Source: Oceanobacter antarcticus | GTDB lineage: Bacteria; Pseudomonadota; Gammaproteobacteria; Pseudomonadales; Oceanobacteraceae | Assembly (NCBI RefSeq): GCF_044962685.1 | Contig: NZ_JBBKTX010000009.1 | Location: 1 to 64,000, forward strand | Direction: 5' to 3' | Length of the DNA: 64,000 nt | Shown: piece after piece, positions 25,087 to 33,845 of the stretch | Layout: every line of letters starts with the position of its first letter | Position numbering within the stretch: the first letter of the stretch is position 1 | Program-made: the position numbers and the translations under genes | The notes under the pieces: generated by a model | What the model saw: the letters and a program-made list of their open reading frames with translations, nothing else | Database searches by the model: none | Told to the model about the DNA's origin: nothing

Positions 25087-25799
25087 GGCAGGTGGTACTT
25101 GATACGGAAACCACGGGTATCGGTGAGGGTCACCGTATTTTGGAGATTGGCTGCGTAGAGGTGATTGAACGGAAGCTGACGGGGCGTCATTTTCACCAAT
25201 ACATTAACCCCCAGCGAGACATTGACCCTGAGGCACAAGCCGTTCACGGCATTAGCATGGAGTGGCTAGTCGAACAAGGCTGTCCCGTGTTTGCTAATGT
25301 GGTGGATGAATTTCGTGAATTCATCGCGGGTGCTGAGCTGGTCATCCACAATGCTGCGTTTGATATCGGCATGATGGATCACGAATTCCGCTTGCTGGGT
25401 ATGCCCCGTACGCTGGAATTTTGTACCTCACTCGATACTCTCAAACTGGCTCGCGAGATGTTTCCGGGCGCACGGGCATCCCTGGACGCCTTGTGCAAAC
25501 GTTTTGATATCGACAATAGTCACCGGGAGTTACACGGTGCCTTGCTGGATGCGGAGATTCTCGCTGACGTCTATCTGATGATGACGGGGGGGCAGACGGA
25601 TCTGATGTTGTCGGTAGACGATGACAATTCGGCTGATGGTGAAATGCTTGATCTCAGTCTGTTGCAGGCCCTGGCGGCAGAAGCTGAGCTGCCGGTGATC
25701 CTGGCCACCGCTGACGAAGTTGCGGTACATGGCAGGATGCTGGATATGATAGACAAAAAAAGTGAAGGATCCGTCTGGCGTCGTGGGGGACCTGGCTGA
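25083..25799 (+). CDS. dnaQ: DNA polymerase III epsilon subunit (proofreading 3'-5' exonuclease)
   Basis: Proofreading subunit of the replicative polymerase core. The 238-residue DEDDh exonuclease has ExoI VLDTETTGI, ExoII in LVIHNAAFDIGMMDHEF and ExoIII in HRELHGALLDAEILADVY. The C-terminal linker that binds the polymerase subunit follows. The start overlaps rnhA by four bases. Its stop codon lies inside a perfect 14-bp inverted repeat (25790-25822). Confidence 0.97.
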   Translation: MRQVVLDTETTGIGEGHRILEIGCVEVIERKLTGRHFHQYINPQRDIDPEAQAVHGISMEWLVEQGCPVFANVVDEFREFIAGAELVIHNAAFDIGMMDHEFRLLGMPRTLEFCTSLDTLKLAREMFPGARASLDALCKRFDIDNSHRELHGALLDAEILADVYLMMTGGQTDLMLSVDDDNSADGEMLDLSLLQALAAEAELPVILATADEVAVHGRMLDMIDKKSEGSVWRRGGPG

Positions 25800-25822
25800 C
25801 CAATGACATTGGTCAGCCAGGT
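25790..25822. terminator. Perfect hairpin spanning the dnaQ stop
   Basis: ACCTGGCTGACCAA (25790-25803) pairs perfectly with TTGGTCAGCCAGGT (25809-25822) around TGACA. It lies at the convergent dnaQ/nhaB junction. There is no T-run on either side, so it is either an intrinsic terminator helped by Rho or an mRNA 3'-end stabiliser. Confidence 0.5.
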
Positions 25823-25835
25823 CTGGGAAAATCCA

Positions 25836-27347
25836 TCAGAGCCAGTAGGTGACCGCAATAAAGCCAACACCTGTCATCACAATGGTGTAAGGCAACGCCA
25901 TGAGAACCATCTTGCCATAAGACAGGCGGATAAGTGGTGCCAGGGCAGAGGTTAGCAGGAACAAAAATGCCGCCTGGCCATTGGGTGTTGCCACGCTTGG
26001 GAGGTTGGTTCCGGTGTTGATGGCCGTTGCCAGCAGGTCAAACTGTTCGCGGCTGATATGGCCAGCGTCCAGTGCTGCCTTGACTTCGGAAATATAGACC
26101 GTAGCGACAAAGACATTGTCGCTGATCATCGACAAAACCCCATTGGCCAGAAAGAAAACGCCTGGCTGAGCTGATGGCGAGACGTTGTTGGTATCCAGAA
26201 TCCAGCTAATGATGGGTGTAAACAGATGCTGGGTATGAATGACACCAACAATACTGAAAAACACCACCAGCAAAGCTGTGAATGGCAGGGCCTCTTCAAA
26301 CGCTTTGCCAATCTGATGCTCTTCGATAATGCCATTAAACGTGGTCAGCAAGATAATAACAGCGAGACCAATCAGGCCGACTTCGGCCAGGTGGAATGCC
26401 AGTCCAAGCACAAGCAGCAGGGCGACGATCGCCTGGACGATCAGTTGTGCCGCATGTTTTGGCGTCATCTGGGCATTTTGTTCGTTATCAAAGTCTTGCA
26501 AAATGCCACGAACGTCATCGGGCAGCAGCGTGCCGTAACCGAATATCGCTGTTCTTTCCAATAATATGCAGGTGAGTAGACCGGCGACCAGTACGGGCAT
26601 GGTCACCGGCGCCATGATAGTGAAAAAGTCAAAAAACTCCCATCCAGCCACTTTGGCAATCAGGAGATTCTGAGGCTCACCCACGAGGGTGCAGACACCG
26701 CCCAGTGCAGTACCAACCGCACCGTGCATGAGCAGACTGCGCAAAAAAGCACGAAACCTATCGAGATCCTGGCGGTGGTGTTCTTTCAGGTCTGAGTCCG
26801 AACCATGGTCGTGAGCTGTATTGGACAGTTTGCCGCTGGCGACCCGGTGGTAAACACTGTAGAAGCCGACGGCAACACTGATCAGAACGGCCGTTACCGT
26901 CAGCGCATCCAGAAATGCCGACAAGATTGCGGAGACTATACAGAACAGAAAAGACAGCGCTGTTTTTGATTTCACACCAAGCAGAATCTTGGTGAAGGCA
27001 TACAGCAGCAGGTCTTTCATGAAATAAATACCTGCCACCATAAACATCAGCAACAGGATAACCGGGAAGTTATGAAGGGCTTCCTCGTAGACAACGTCAG
27101 CAGGGGCCATATTAAGCAAAATGGCTTCTATGGCCAGCAATCCACCGGGCTGGAGCGGGTAGCATTTTAATGCCATCGCCAGAGTAAAAATGAACTCCAC
27201 GATCAGGAGCCAGCCGGTAATGTACGTGCCCAGCGTATAAACGCTGACAATATTAAATGCCAGAAAGGCAATAATCGTCTTCTTGTACCACTGGGGTGCG
27301 TTCCCCAGAAAGTTATTTATGAATGCAGAGGGTAGGTTCGCGGTCAT
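25836..27347 (-). CDS. nhaB: Na+/H+ antiporter NhaB
   Basis: Exports sodium in exchange for protons at the inner membrane. The 503-residue polytopic protein starts with FINNFLGNAPQWYKKTIIAF. It contains LLMHGAVGTALGGVCTLVGEPQNLLIA and, near the C-terminus, FDLLATAINTGTNLPSVATPNGQAAF. These stretches are characteristic of NhaB. It lies between dnaQ and fimL, as I recall for Pseudomonas. It fits a marine or halotolerant lifestyle together with the Nqr maturation genes at 57-59 kb. Upstream, element copy C occupies much of the gap. Confidence 0.94.
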   Translation of the reverse strand: MTANLPSAFINNFLGNAPQWYKKTIIAFLAFNIVSVYTLGTYITGWLLIVEFIFTLAMALKCYPLQPGGLLAIEAILLNMAPADVVYEEALHNFPVILLLMFMVAGIYFMKDLLLYAFTKILLGVKSKTALSFLFCIVSAILSAFLDALTVTAVLISVAVGFYSVYHRVASGKLSNTAHDHGSDSDLKEHHRQDLDRFRAFLRSLLMHGAVGTALGGVCTLVGEPQNLLIAKVAGWEFFDFFTIMAPVTMPVLVAGLLTCILLERTAIFGYGTLLPDDVRGILQDFDNEQNAQMTPKHAAQLIVQAIVALLLVLGLAFHLAEVGLIGLAVIILLTTFNGIIEEHQIGKAFEEALPFTALLVVFFSIVGVIHTQHLFTPIISWILDTNNVSPSAQPGVFFLANGVLSMISDNVFVATVYISEVKAALDAGHISREQFDLLATAINTGTNLPSVATPNGQAAFLFLLTSALAPLIRLSYGKMVLMALPYTIVMTGVGFIAVTYWL

Positions 27348-27462
27348 GCTTCATTCCTTGGTCGTCTCCCTTTTGGGGGTCGAGGCAATGTAATGGGTTT
27401 TCAATTATTTGCAACTTGTGTCCAATACTTAGGGGACTATCCGTGTACTATCCGCAGTTGTA

Positions 27463-27727
27463 GGGGACATCTATTTAATCCTGCACGACTCTGCGCGAGT
27501 GTTGCCGGTGATCAGGGCAAGGCGGCGAATGCCGCGAAATGACGAGTCCTTTTCACATTCGTCAACACCGCACTGGACGGCGGCAACCCGCGCCCTTCGG
27601 GGGCTGCCGGATGATCTCGACTCGGTGTCGCCGACTTTTGACTTGACCCGTCAGGCCTGCAAGTCGGCTTCGTGATTCGACACCATCCGGTAGCCCAGAG
27701 TGAGCACCGGATTAAATAGATGTCCCC
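27463..27727 (+). mobile_element. MITE-like element, copy C (265 bp), between nhaB and fimL
   Basis: Perfect 19-bp terminal inverted repeats GGGGACATCTATTTAATCC / GGATTAAATAGATGTCCCC, flanked by TGTA (27459-27462 and 27728-27731). The interior has nested inverted repeats, for example GGTGTC...GACACC enclosing GCCGACTT...AAGTCGGC, and no coding capacity. This is the best-preserved copy and shows that the element also inserts in core DNA. The AGGGGACTATCC 30 bp upstream (27431) may be an end remnant. Confidence 0.88.
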
Positions 27728-27830
27728 TGTAGCACAGTTGTGGGTATAAAGACCCTGTGCATGGCTCTGTCCTGCAAGCGGGCTGCTATTTCACTTCAAT
27801 GTCGTAAAACTTTCGCGATTAATATATGAA

Positions 27831-29522
27831 GTGGATAGAATGGCGGTAACAAATGTTCACAGAATACGACAAACACTCATGGCAGAACTAATGATCGGAA
27901 GTGAAGAGTCAACGTTTGCAGTGTCGTTGAACCTGGTAAAAGCCGAGGTAGCCAACGCACTGGATCAGGCAGCAGCACAGCTGGATGTGTATTCAGAAAC
28001 CGGTAGTCCGGATCAGTTGCGCGCATTTTTTGCCGAGGTTCAGCAGGTGCGTGGTACCTTTAAAATGCTGGATTTTCGTGCTGGCGAACGTATGTGTGAA
28101 GAGTTTGCAGAAACCGGCCGGTCAGCTCGTGGAGAGCGGCTGTCGGATCAGACCTTGACGATATTTACCCAGGCAATCGTATTCCTGAAACGATTTGTCG
28201 ATTTATTGGGGGCGGGCTATCCGCTGTCCCCCAGTTTGCTGGTGCCATCAATTAACCAGATTCGGCGGGAGCGTAACGATGCGCCTCTACCGGAAGCCTA
28301 TTTTTTTCTGGTGAATTTACGGCCGCGGGTGGTCATGCCGAAGCCGGAATCCGGCATGATGCGCTTCCCGTATCGTCGTGCTCGTCAGATGTACCAGCTC
28401 GGGTTGCTCGGCCTGATGCGTGGTCAGGGGCGACGCGGCCCGGTGTTGGTGATGTCACGCGCCATCCGTCGCTTTGAAAAAGCAAGCCGGGGCGGCGCAT
28501 CCTGGCTGTTTTGGCATACCGTTATGGGCGCGCTGGATGCCTTGTCTCAGCCGTCATTTGAGATGACGCCAGCGCGGCTGATTCTGCTGGGGCAGCTTGA
28601 TAAACAGGTGCGCCATATTCAAGACACCGAAGGCAAGGCGTTTGCCGAAAAACAGCCAGATTGGCTGCTAAAAGAATTTATTCATATCGTTTCTCTGGCC
28701 CAGCCAGATTCTGATTTGATTCGCGCTATTCAGGAAGAATTTCAACTTGGCCGTGGCGTCAGGGAATCCCAGTTGGTGGAGTTTCGCAGTCAATTGCGTG
28801 GCCCAGACAGTGCTGCGATGGAATCCCTGGCGACGGCACTTCAGGAAGAGCTGCAGATCATTAAGGATCAGATTGATCTGGTGGAACGAATTGATATTAC
28901 GGAAGAAGATTTTGATGACCTGTTGTCATCATTGTCACGGATTGGTGACACACTGATGATCACCAATCAGACACCACCCGCCAGCCGCACTCTGGCTCTG
29001 GTGGAGCAGTTGCGGGCAGCAGGTTCCGATGGGCTGAAAGATAACGTGGCCAGTGTGGCAGACAGTATTATTCGTCTGGAGCAGGATTTACGTGCCATAT
29101 CGCACAGTGGTCTGGATACCAAAGCACTGGTTGATCCGATCAGCCTGAGAGAGGCCCGAATTGCGGTGGTGTCAGAATCCATGACGGCACTGGCGATGAT
29201 CAAACGGGCGATTGGCAGTTATCTGGAGTCGGATGGTGATCACCTCCACGTTAAAAATGTCGGTAAAAGCCTGCTCGACGTGGCCGGGGCCTTGTTGTTT
29301 CTGGATAAGCGGCCAGCACATGATGTCCTGTTGGCACTTAATACGTTTATTACCCAACAGGTACTGACTGCTCGGGAACCGATTGCAGAACATAAAATGG
29401 AAGCATTTGCCGATGCGATAACGGCAATTGAATATTTCCTCGATACTCTTAATGGTCAGTCTGCGGGTGCCGATGAGGCGATTCGACTGGCGCAAGAGAG
29501 TCTTGTGCATCTGCAGAGCTGA
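27831..29522 (+). CDS. fimL: FimL-like protein (ChpA N-terminal homologue)
   Basis: In Pseudomonas, FimL supports type IV pilus assembly and twitching through cAMP signalling at the cell pole. The 563 residues are close to FimL length and resemble the ChpA N-terminus. They show an Hpt-like helix bundle at about 25-110 whose signature reads FAEVQQVRGTFKMLDF. The position of the phosphorylatable His is Gln, as expected for FimL and unlike ChpA. A second helical bundle lies at about 325-420. No kinase or CheW domain is present. Gene order dnaQ-nhaB-fimL supports the call. The GTG start has no clear Shine-Dalgarno; ATG 27840 is an alternative. Confidence 0.78.
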   Translation: MDRMAVTNVHRIRQTLMAELMIGSEESTFAVSLNLVKAEVANALDQAAAQLDVYSETGSPDQLRAFFAEVQQVRGTFKMLDFRAGERMCEEFAETGRSARGERLSDQTLTIFTQAIVFLKRFVDLLGAGYPLSPSLLVPSINQIRRERNDAPLPEAYFFLVNLRPRVVMPKPESGMMRFPYRRARQMYQLGLLGLMRGQGRRGPVLVMSRAIRRFEKASRGGASWLFWHTVMGALDALSQPSFEMTPARLILLGQLDKQVRHIQDTEGKAFAEKQPDWLLKEFIHIVSLAQPDSDLIRAIQEEFQLGRGVRESQLVEFRSQLRGPDSAAMESLATALQEELQIIKDQIDLVERIDITEEDFDDLLSSLSRIGDTLMITNQTPPASRTLALVEQLRAAGSDGLKDNVASVADSIIRLEQDLRAISHSGLDTKALVDPISLREARIAVVSESMTALAMIKRAIGSYLESDGDHLHVKNVGKSLLDVAGALLFLDKRPAHDVLLALNTFITQQVLTAREPIAEHKMEAFADAITAIEYFLDTLNGQSAGADEAIRLAQESLVHLQS

Positions 29523-29527
29523 TTAAT

Positions 29528-30169
29528 ATGTTGCACGATACCCTGATCAGTTCTCTCGGTTTGGTTATTTTTCTGATCCTCGTCATTGTGGCGTTTATGT
29601 GGTTGGGGAAATCCTGGTTTATTCAGTGGCTCAAAGGTACAGCCGGAATGCTGATGTTGTTCGGTGGCTTCTTGCTGGTTTATGTCATTCTGGATTTATG
29701 GAGTTACGATCAGGCGCATCCGGATGTTCCGGCGCTGACGGTCAGTGTTTATCAAACCGGCGAGCAGGTTTACGACATCAGCCTGGTTGATGAAGAAGGT
29801 CTAGAAGAACGTTATGTCCTGCATGGTGACCAGTGGCAGCTGGATGTGCGACTGCTGGCCTGGTATGGCCCGTTTGATGCTTTGAGTGCGGCGCCGATGT
29901 ATCGGCTTGATCGCTTGTCTGGGCGGTTCTTATCACTTGAGCAGGAGCGAACGGCTGAACGAACGGTGTTTGAGTTGTCGACGCCGGGGGTTCTTGATGC
30001 GTGGAGCATGGTCAAAAAATTTGGGTTCTGGTTACAGGCAGAGATGGGGAGTGCCGTCTTTATGCCCCTGGCGAACGGAGCGGTGTATGCAGTTTATATT
30101 AACGATACTGGTGTTGCTGCCAAACCTTTGAATGATGTTGCAGAAAAAGCGCTAGGTGGCGACTGGTAA
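29528..30169 (+). CDS. Unrecognised membrane-anchored protein
   Basis: 213 residues with two membrane helices near the N-terminus (about 7-28 and 37-58) and a long soluble domain likely in the periplasm (LTVSVYQTGEQVYDISLVDE..., HGDQWQLDVRLLAWYGPF). Codon use looks like a real gene. It follows fimL by five bases and is closed by a strong terminator, so the two form an operon. I do not recognise the family. Confidence 0.65.
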   Translation: MLHDTLISSLGLVIFLILVIVAFMWLGKSWFIQWLKGTAGMLMLFGGFLLVYVILDLWSYDQAHPDVPALTVSVYQTGEQVYDISLVDEEGLEERYVLHGDQWQLDVRLLAWYGPFDALSAAPMYRLDRLSGRFLSLEQERTAERTVFELSTPGVLDAWSMVKKFGFWLQAEMGSAVFMPLANGAVYAVYINDTGVAAKPLNDVAEKALGGDW

Positions 30170-30193
30170 AGGCGGATAGAGTAACGGGTCAGG

Positions 30194-30217
30194 AAACGGG
30201 CGTTAGCCCGTTTTTTT
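30194..30217 (+). terminator. Rho-independent terminator after the fimL operon
   Basis: AAACGGGC / GCCCGTTT around GTTA, continuing into a T7 run (30211-30217). It lies between the convergent fimL operon and the SCP2 gene and could serve the + strand strongly. Confidence 0.88.
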
Positions 30218-30228
30218 GTTATGGTCGA

Positions 30229-30543
30229 TCAGGCTGGAAACAGTTCGCCAATTTTGGTGGCCAGCATCATGTCGCCTTCAACACGTAATTGACCGGACAT
30301 AAAGGCTTGCATGCCATCTGTTTCACCGCTGGCGATACCGGCAAAGGTTTCGGTGTTCATTACCAGGGTGACATCAGCATCATCATTCTCACCTTCGCCA
30401 ACGGTGCAGGTTCCGTCTTTGATGGTGATGTAATAATCATCGCCATCTTCAATACTGAACTGGAAAGTGGCATTCAGATCGTCAGCGGCATCTGAATCAA
30501 AGCGGTTGTTCAGTGTGTTGATAATATCTGCGACGGAAGTCAT
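30229..30543 (-). CDS. SCP2 sterol-binding-domain protein
   Basis: A 104-residue single-domain protein of the SCP2 lipid-carrier fold. Motifs are FQFSIEDGDDYYITIKDG, DVTLVMNTETFAGIASGETD and AFMSGQLRVEGDMMLATKIGELF, the usual end of the domain. It probably binds fatty acyl-CoA or another lipid in the cytoplasm. It is monocistronic and convergent with the fimL operon. The ligand is not known. Confidence 0.88.
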   Translation of the reverse strand: MTSVADIINTLNNRFDSDAADDLNATFQFSIEDGDDYYITIKDGTCTVGEGENDDADVTLVMNTETFAGIASGETDGMQAFMSGQLRVEGDMMLATKIGELFPA

Positions 30544-30763
30544 TGGCTTGTTCCTTTATTGTTAGTGTCATGCACTGACTTTGGGGTATCTAAAACGAGT
30601 GGACAGTGGTTTGTTTAACCATGGCAACACTCTATGTGGCACTTGAACAAGTGTCAACTTGAATTCAAACGACCGTATGAATTCGGGCGATTATTCCCGG
30701 CTGGCAACTTGTTGCTTAACCGGGTTCAGGTAGACTAACTGTTTTGCATTTAAGGAATCGTGC

Positions 30764-31825
30764 GTGGAATTTCTTGCCGACTACGGGTTGTTTTTGTTGA
30801 AGACTGTGACCATTGCTGGAGCGATTATTTTGTTGCTCGGGGCGGTAGCCAGTATGGGTATGCGTCATAAGTCGCGTACCGAAGGGGAGTTGGTCGTCAA
30901 GCGGCTGAATGATGATATCGAAGAGTACAAGGAGGTGATTGAAGATGCGGTGCTGGAGAAAGATGAACTAAAAGCTTTGCACAAGCAGCGCGACAAGGAA
31001 GACAAGGCGGAGGAAAAAGCTGAGCGCAAGCGGGTCAAGGATGGGCTGGAGTCCAAGTCTATCAAAAAGAGAGTGTATGTTATTGATTTTAATGGTGATG
31101 TTCGAGCCAGTGAAGTCGATCTGTTGCGGCATGAAATTACCGCCATTCTAACCTCTATTCGACCTGATGATGAGGTAGTACTGCGCCTCGAAAGTGCCGG
31201 TGGTATGGTGCATACCTATGGTCTGGCTGCGTCCCAGCTGAAACGGATTCGCGACAAGGGGGTCACGCTGACCATTTGCGTGGATGAAGTTGCCGCAAGT
31301 GGCGGATATATGATGGCGTGTCTGGCCAATCGTATCGTGGCAGCGCCGTTTGCACTGGTCGGCTCCATTGGCGTAATGGCGCAATTGCCCAATTTCAATA
31401 AATTGCTGAAAAAACATGATGTCGACTTCGAGTTGTTTACCGCCGGAGAATACAAACGTACGGTGACCATGTTTGGCCAGAATACAGCCAAGGCTCGGGA
31501 CAAATTCCAATCTGATCTTGAGGAGACGCACACTCTGTTCAAACAGCATATTCAACGTTATCGTCCAAGGCTGGATATGACCGCCGTTGCTAATGGCGAT
31601 GTCTGGTACGGCCAGCAGGCGGTTGAGTTGAAACTCATTGATGAGCTGGGAACCAGTGATGACTATATCTTTGATGCCTGTGCGAATTCGGATGTGTTCA
31701 GTGTTCGTTATGAATACCGAAAGACACTGCAGGAACGGATCGGTTTTGCTGTTCAGGGGGGAATTGGCAAAGCAGTGACCACAGTGCTGAATCGGGTGCA
31801 GCAGCAGGCGGTCAGCAAAAGCTGA
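30764..31825 (+). CDS. sohB: SohB, inner-membrane serine peptidase (S49)
   Basis: Signal-peptide-peptidase-like protease. The 353 residues have an N-terminal membrane helix (about 7-28), then a charged coiled-coil stretch rich in Lys, Glu and Asp (about 40-100). The S49 domain has the nucleophile Ser in VDEVAASGGYMMACLANRI and the general-base Lys in AGEYKRTVTMFGQ. Start is GTG 30764. It is monocistronic and followed by a GC-rich hairpin. Confidence 0.92.
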   Translation: MEFLADYGLFLLKTVTIAGAIILLLGAVASMGMRHKSRTEGELVVKRLNDDIEEYKEVIEDAVLEKDELKALHKQRDKEDKAEEKAERKRVKDGLESKSIKKRVYVIDFNGDVRASEVDLLRHEITAILTSIRPDDEVVLRLESAGGMVHTYGLAASQLKRIRDKGVTLTICVDEVAASGGYMMACLANRIVAAPFALVGSIGVMAQLPNFNKLLKKHDVDFELFTAGEYKRTVTMFGQNTAKARDKFQSDLEETHTLFKQHIQRYRPRLDMTAVANGDVWYGQQAVELKLIDELGTSDDYIFDACANSDVFSVRYEYRKTLQERIGFAVQGGIGKAVTTVLNRVQQQAVSKS

Positions 31826-31836
31826 TGATGGTGAGG

Positions 31837-31856
31837 GACGGGGTGTTAGCCCCGTC
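31837..31856 (+). terminator. Hairpin after sohB
   Basis: GACGGGG / CCCCGTC around TGTTAG, 12 bases past the sohB stop. No T-run follows, so function as an intrinsic terminator is uncertain. Confidence 0.4.
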
Positions 31857-31996
31857 TGGCAGACTGTTGATGTTCTACCTGCGTTGCCACTGCGGTGTTA
31901 AAAACAGGCTCAAATCGGTCATTTATCAACCATAAGCTCCCTTTTCTCCTGTTTTTGCCTTGCATTGACTGCTTCGAAAACAAAAATCAACGCCCC

Positions 31997-33157
31997 CTAG
32001 TCCCTTCTCAGTTTGTCGCTGACAGCAATCGGATTGGGGTAGTTAAACACCACGATATAACTCGATACCACGAAGGTGATAATGGCCGTTGCTTGTATAA
32101 GTAGTGAGCCACGTTCGGTGAGCAAGCCACTTTCGACAGCTACAAACCCTATCAGTAAAGAGAACTCGCTGATTTGTCCGAGACGAAAGCCCACGTCCCA
32201 GGCCAGGCTGGTGCGTTCGCTGAAACGTCGGAGCAGTATTCTGAAGGCGACGGGTTTCAGTGTCAGCACGACGATGGCCAGGGCGATGGCGCTGAAGGCG
32301 ACAGAAGACAACATGCCAAGGTTGAGGCCGGCTCCGAGGGCAAAGAAAAACATCACCAGGAAAAAATCGCGCAACGGCTTGAGGCTGATGGCAATAAACT
32401 GGGCAATGGGACTTGTGGCGAGTGTGATTCCAGCAATAAAAGCACCGATTTCATAAGTCAGCCCAACCAGTTGTGCGCCCTCCGCGAGTGCCAGACACCA
32501 ACCAATCGCCAGAATAAACAAATACTCCTGATAACGATCAAAGCGGGTGATCAAGGGTAGCAAGATGCCTTTGACCGTCAGGTAGGCGACGCCGATCAGT
32601 AGCGGCAAGGCAAGAAATGGCTGCCAGACCGGCATGTCGCTCTCACCTTTCATGACGCCCAGAAGAATCAGGGTGAATATGGCAAGCATATCTTGCAACA
32701 GCAGTAATCCGACCATTAATTCGCCCATGTGCTTGTGGTGCAGAACGGTGGTTGGTAATAATTTCAGGCCGATAATAGTGCTGGAGAACATCAGTGCCAA
32801 GCCGATGATGATGCTGTCCATCTGGCTGTAGCCAAAAACCCAGGTAACGGCAAATCCGGCGATAAAGAAAAGCAGCGAGCTGACCAGCCCGACTGTGGAG
32901 GCCTGCCGCAAAACGGAAATGAGCGAACTGGGCTGCATGTCGAGTCCAAGCAAAAACAGCAGGAAAATAATGCCAATATGAGACATGTTTTCCAGTTGTT
33001 CCGGGTGTTCAATCCAACCCATGCCAAAGGGGCCAACCAATGCGCCAAGAGCAATGTAGGCAATTAACACTGGCTGGCGTGTGTACAAGGCGAAGGTAGC
33101 CAGTACAGAGGCACCTGCAAAAATCAAAAAAGTTGAAAAAACAATATCTTGCTGCAT
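31997..33157 (-). CDS. CPA2-family cation/proton antiporter (KefB-like membrane domain)
   Basis: A 386-residue, roughly 12-helix protein of the monovalent cation:proton antiporter-2 family. It carries GALVGPFGMGWI, IGIIFLLFLLGLDMQPSSL and MFSSTIIGLKLLP. It has no C-terminal TrkA-N/RCK regulatory domain, unlike KefB/KefC, so it is a short form. The frame extends nine codons further to 33184. ATG 33157 is preferred because AGGAGG sits six bases upstream. The ion specificity (K+ or Na+) cannot be read from the sequence. Confidence 0.85.
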   Translation of the reverse strand: MQQDIVFSTFLIFAGASVLATFALYTRQPVLIAYIALGALVGPFGMGWIEHPEQLENMSHIGIIFLLFLLGLDMQPSSLISVLRQASTVGLVSSLLFFIAGFAVTWVFGYSQMDSIIIGLALMFSSTIIGLKLLPTTVLHHKHMGELMVGLLLLQDMLAIFTLILLGVMKGESDMPVWQPFLALPLLIGVAYLTVKGILLPLITRFDRYQEYLFILAIGWCLALAEGAQLVGLTYEIGAFIAGITLATSPIAQFIAISLKPLRDFFLVMFFFALGAGLNLGMLSSVAFSAIALAIVVLTLKPVAFRILLRRFSERTSLAWDVGFRLGQISEFSLLIGFVAVESGLLTERGSLLIQATAIITFVVSSYIVVFNYPNPIAVSDKLRRD

Positions 33158-33299
33158 TTTTTGCCTCCTCTGCCAGATTACCAAGGTTACGTCAGCGGAT
33201 CGGCAGCCGCCAGCCTGTTATGGCCCGATTTGTTGCCTATAGCGAGTTGTTGAGTATTCGCCGATAAGGGCGGCGGTAATGATCGGAGGTGAAAACAGC

Positions 33300-33321
33300 G
33301 CAGGCTCTCGAAGGAGCCTGC
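33300..33321 (-). terminator. Likely terminator after the cysI-DUF934 operon
   Basis: GCAGGCTC / GAGCCTGC around a six-base loop, 30 bases past the DUF934 stop. On the - strand it is followed by GCTGTTTTC, a short T-run. Confidence 0.55.
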
Positions 33322-33350
33322 CGGCAGGGTGACTCAATCAGCGAATCAAA

Positions 33351-33845
33351 TCAGCGAGTGATACGTGCAAACAAGGGTCGTTGTTCATCCATGGCGCCCT
33401 GATAAGGTTGGCTGAATGTCGAAAAAGCCGCCAGAGCGTACTTTTCTTTTTGGTCGTCGCGCAGAGCATAAGAGCTGAAGCCGACTCGCTTCATAAAAAA
33501 CAGCTGATCAATCAGCACGTCACCGACAGCACGCAAGTCGCCGGCGTAGTGGTATTGATCGCGCAGCAGGCGGGCAATGGAATAGCCCCGACCATCGGTA
33601 AACTTGGGGAAGTCGACGGCAATGACGGCAAAGTTACGACACTGTTCTGCCACCATGTCAGCAGTCTGATCGCTGTTCAGAAACAAACCCAGCTTGCCGC
33701 GTGACGCCAGCGGTTGTAGCTCGGCTTGTTGGTGCGTCCAGCGTTCCAATGAAATCAGGCTGTATTCTTCCGCCATGGCGTTGTCTTCTATACGAGTCCA
33801 GGCATCGTTGGCTACAAACGCACCATCTTTAATCAGCTTTGCCAT
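33351..33845 (-). CDS. DUF934 protein linked to sulfite reductase
   Basis: A 164-residue member of the DUF934 family, commonly encoded next to sulfite reductase and thought to help sulfate assimilation; its biochemical role is not known to me. Recognisable are IAVDFPKFTDGRGYSIARLL and RAVGDVLIDQLFFMKRVGF. The frame opens earlier, but ATG 33845 gives the usual MAKLIKDG start. It overlaps the 3' end of cysI by 17 bp, so the pair is coupled. Confidence 0.9.
   Translation of the reverse strand: MAKLIKDGAFVANDAWTRIEDNAMAEEYSLISLERWTHQQAELQPLASRGKLGLFLNSDQTADMVAEQCRNFAVIAVDFPKFTDGRGYSIARLLRDQYHYAGDLRAVGDVLIDQLFFMKRVGFSSYALRDDQKEKYALAAFSTFSQPYQGAMDEQRPLFARITR

Noticed and set aside
27425..27462. 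Further element end at AGGGGACTATCC
   Set aside because: Only about eight bases match a terminus and there is no partner end; noted with copy C but not called separately.
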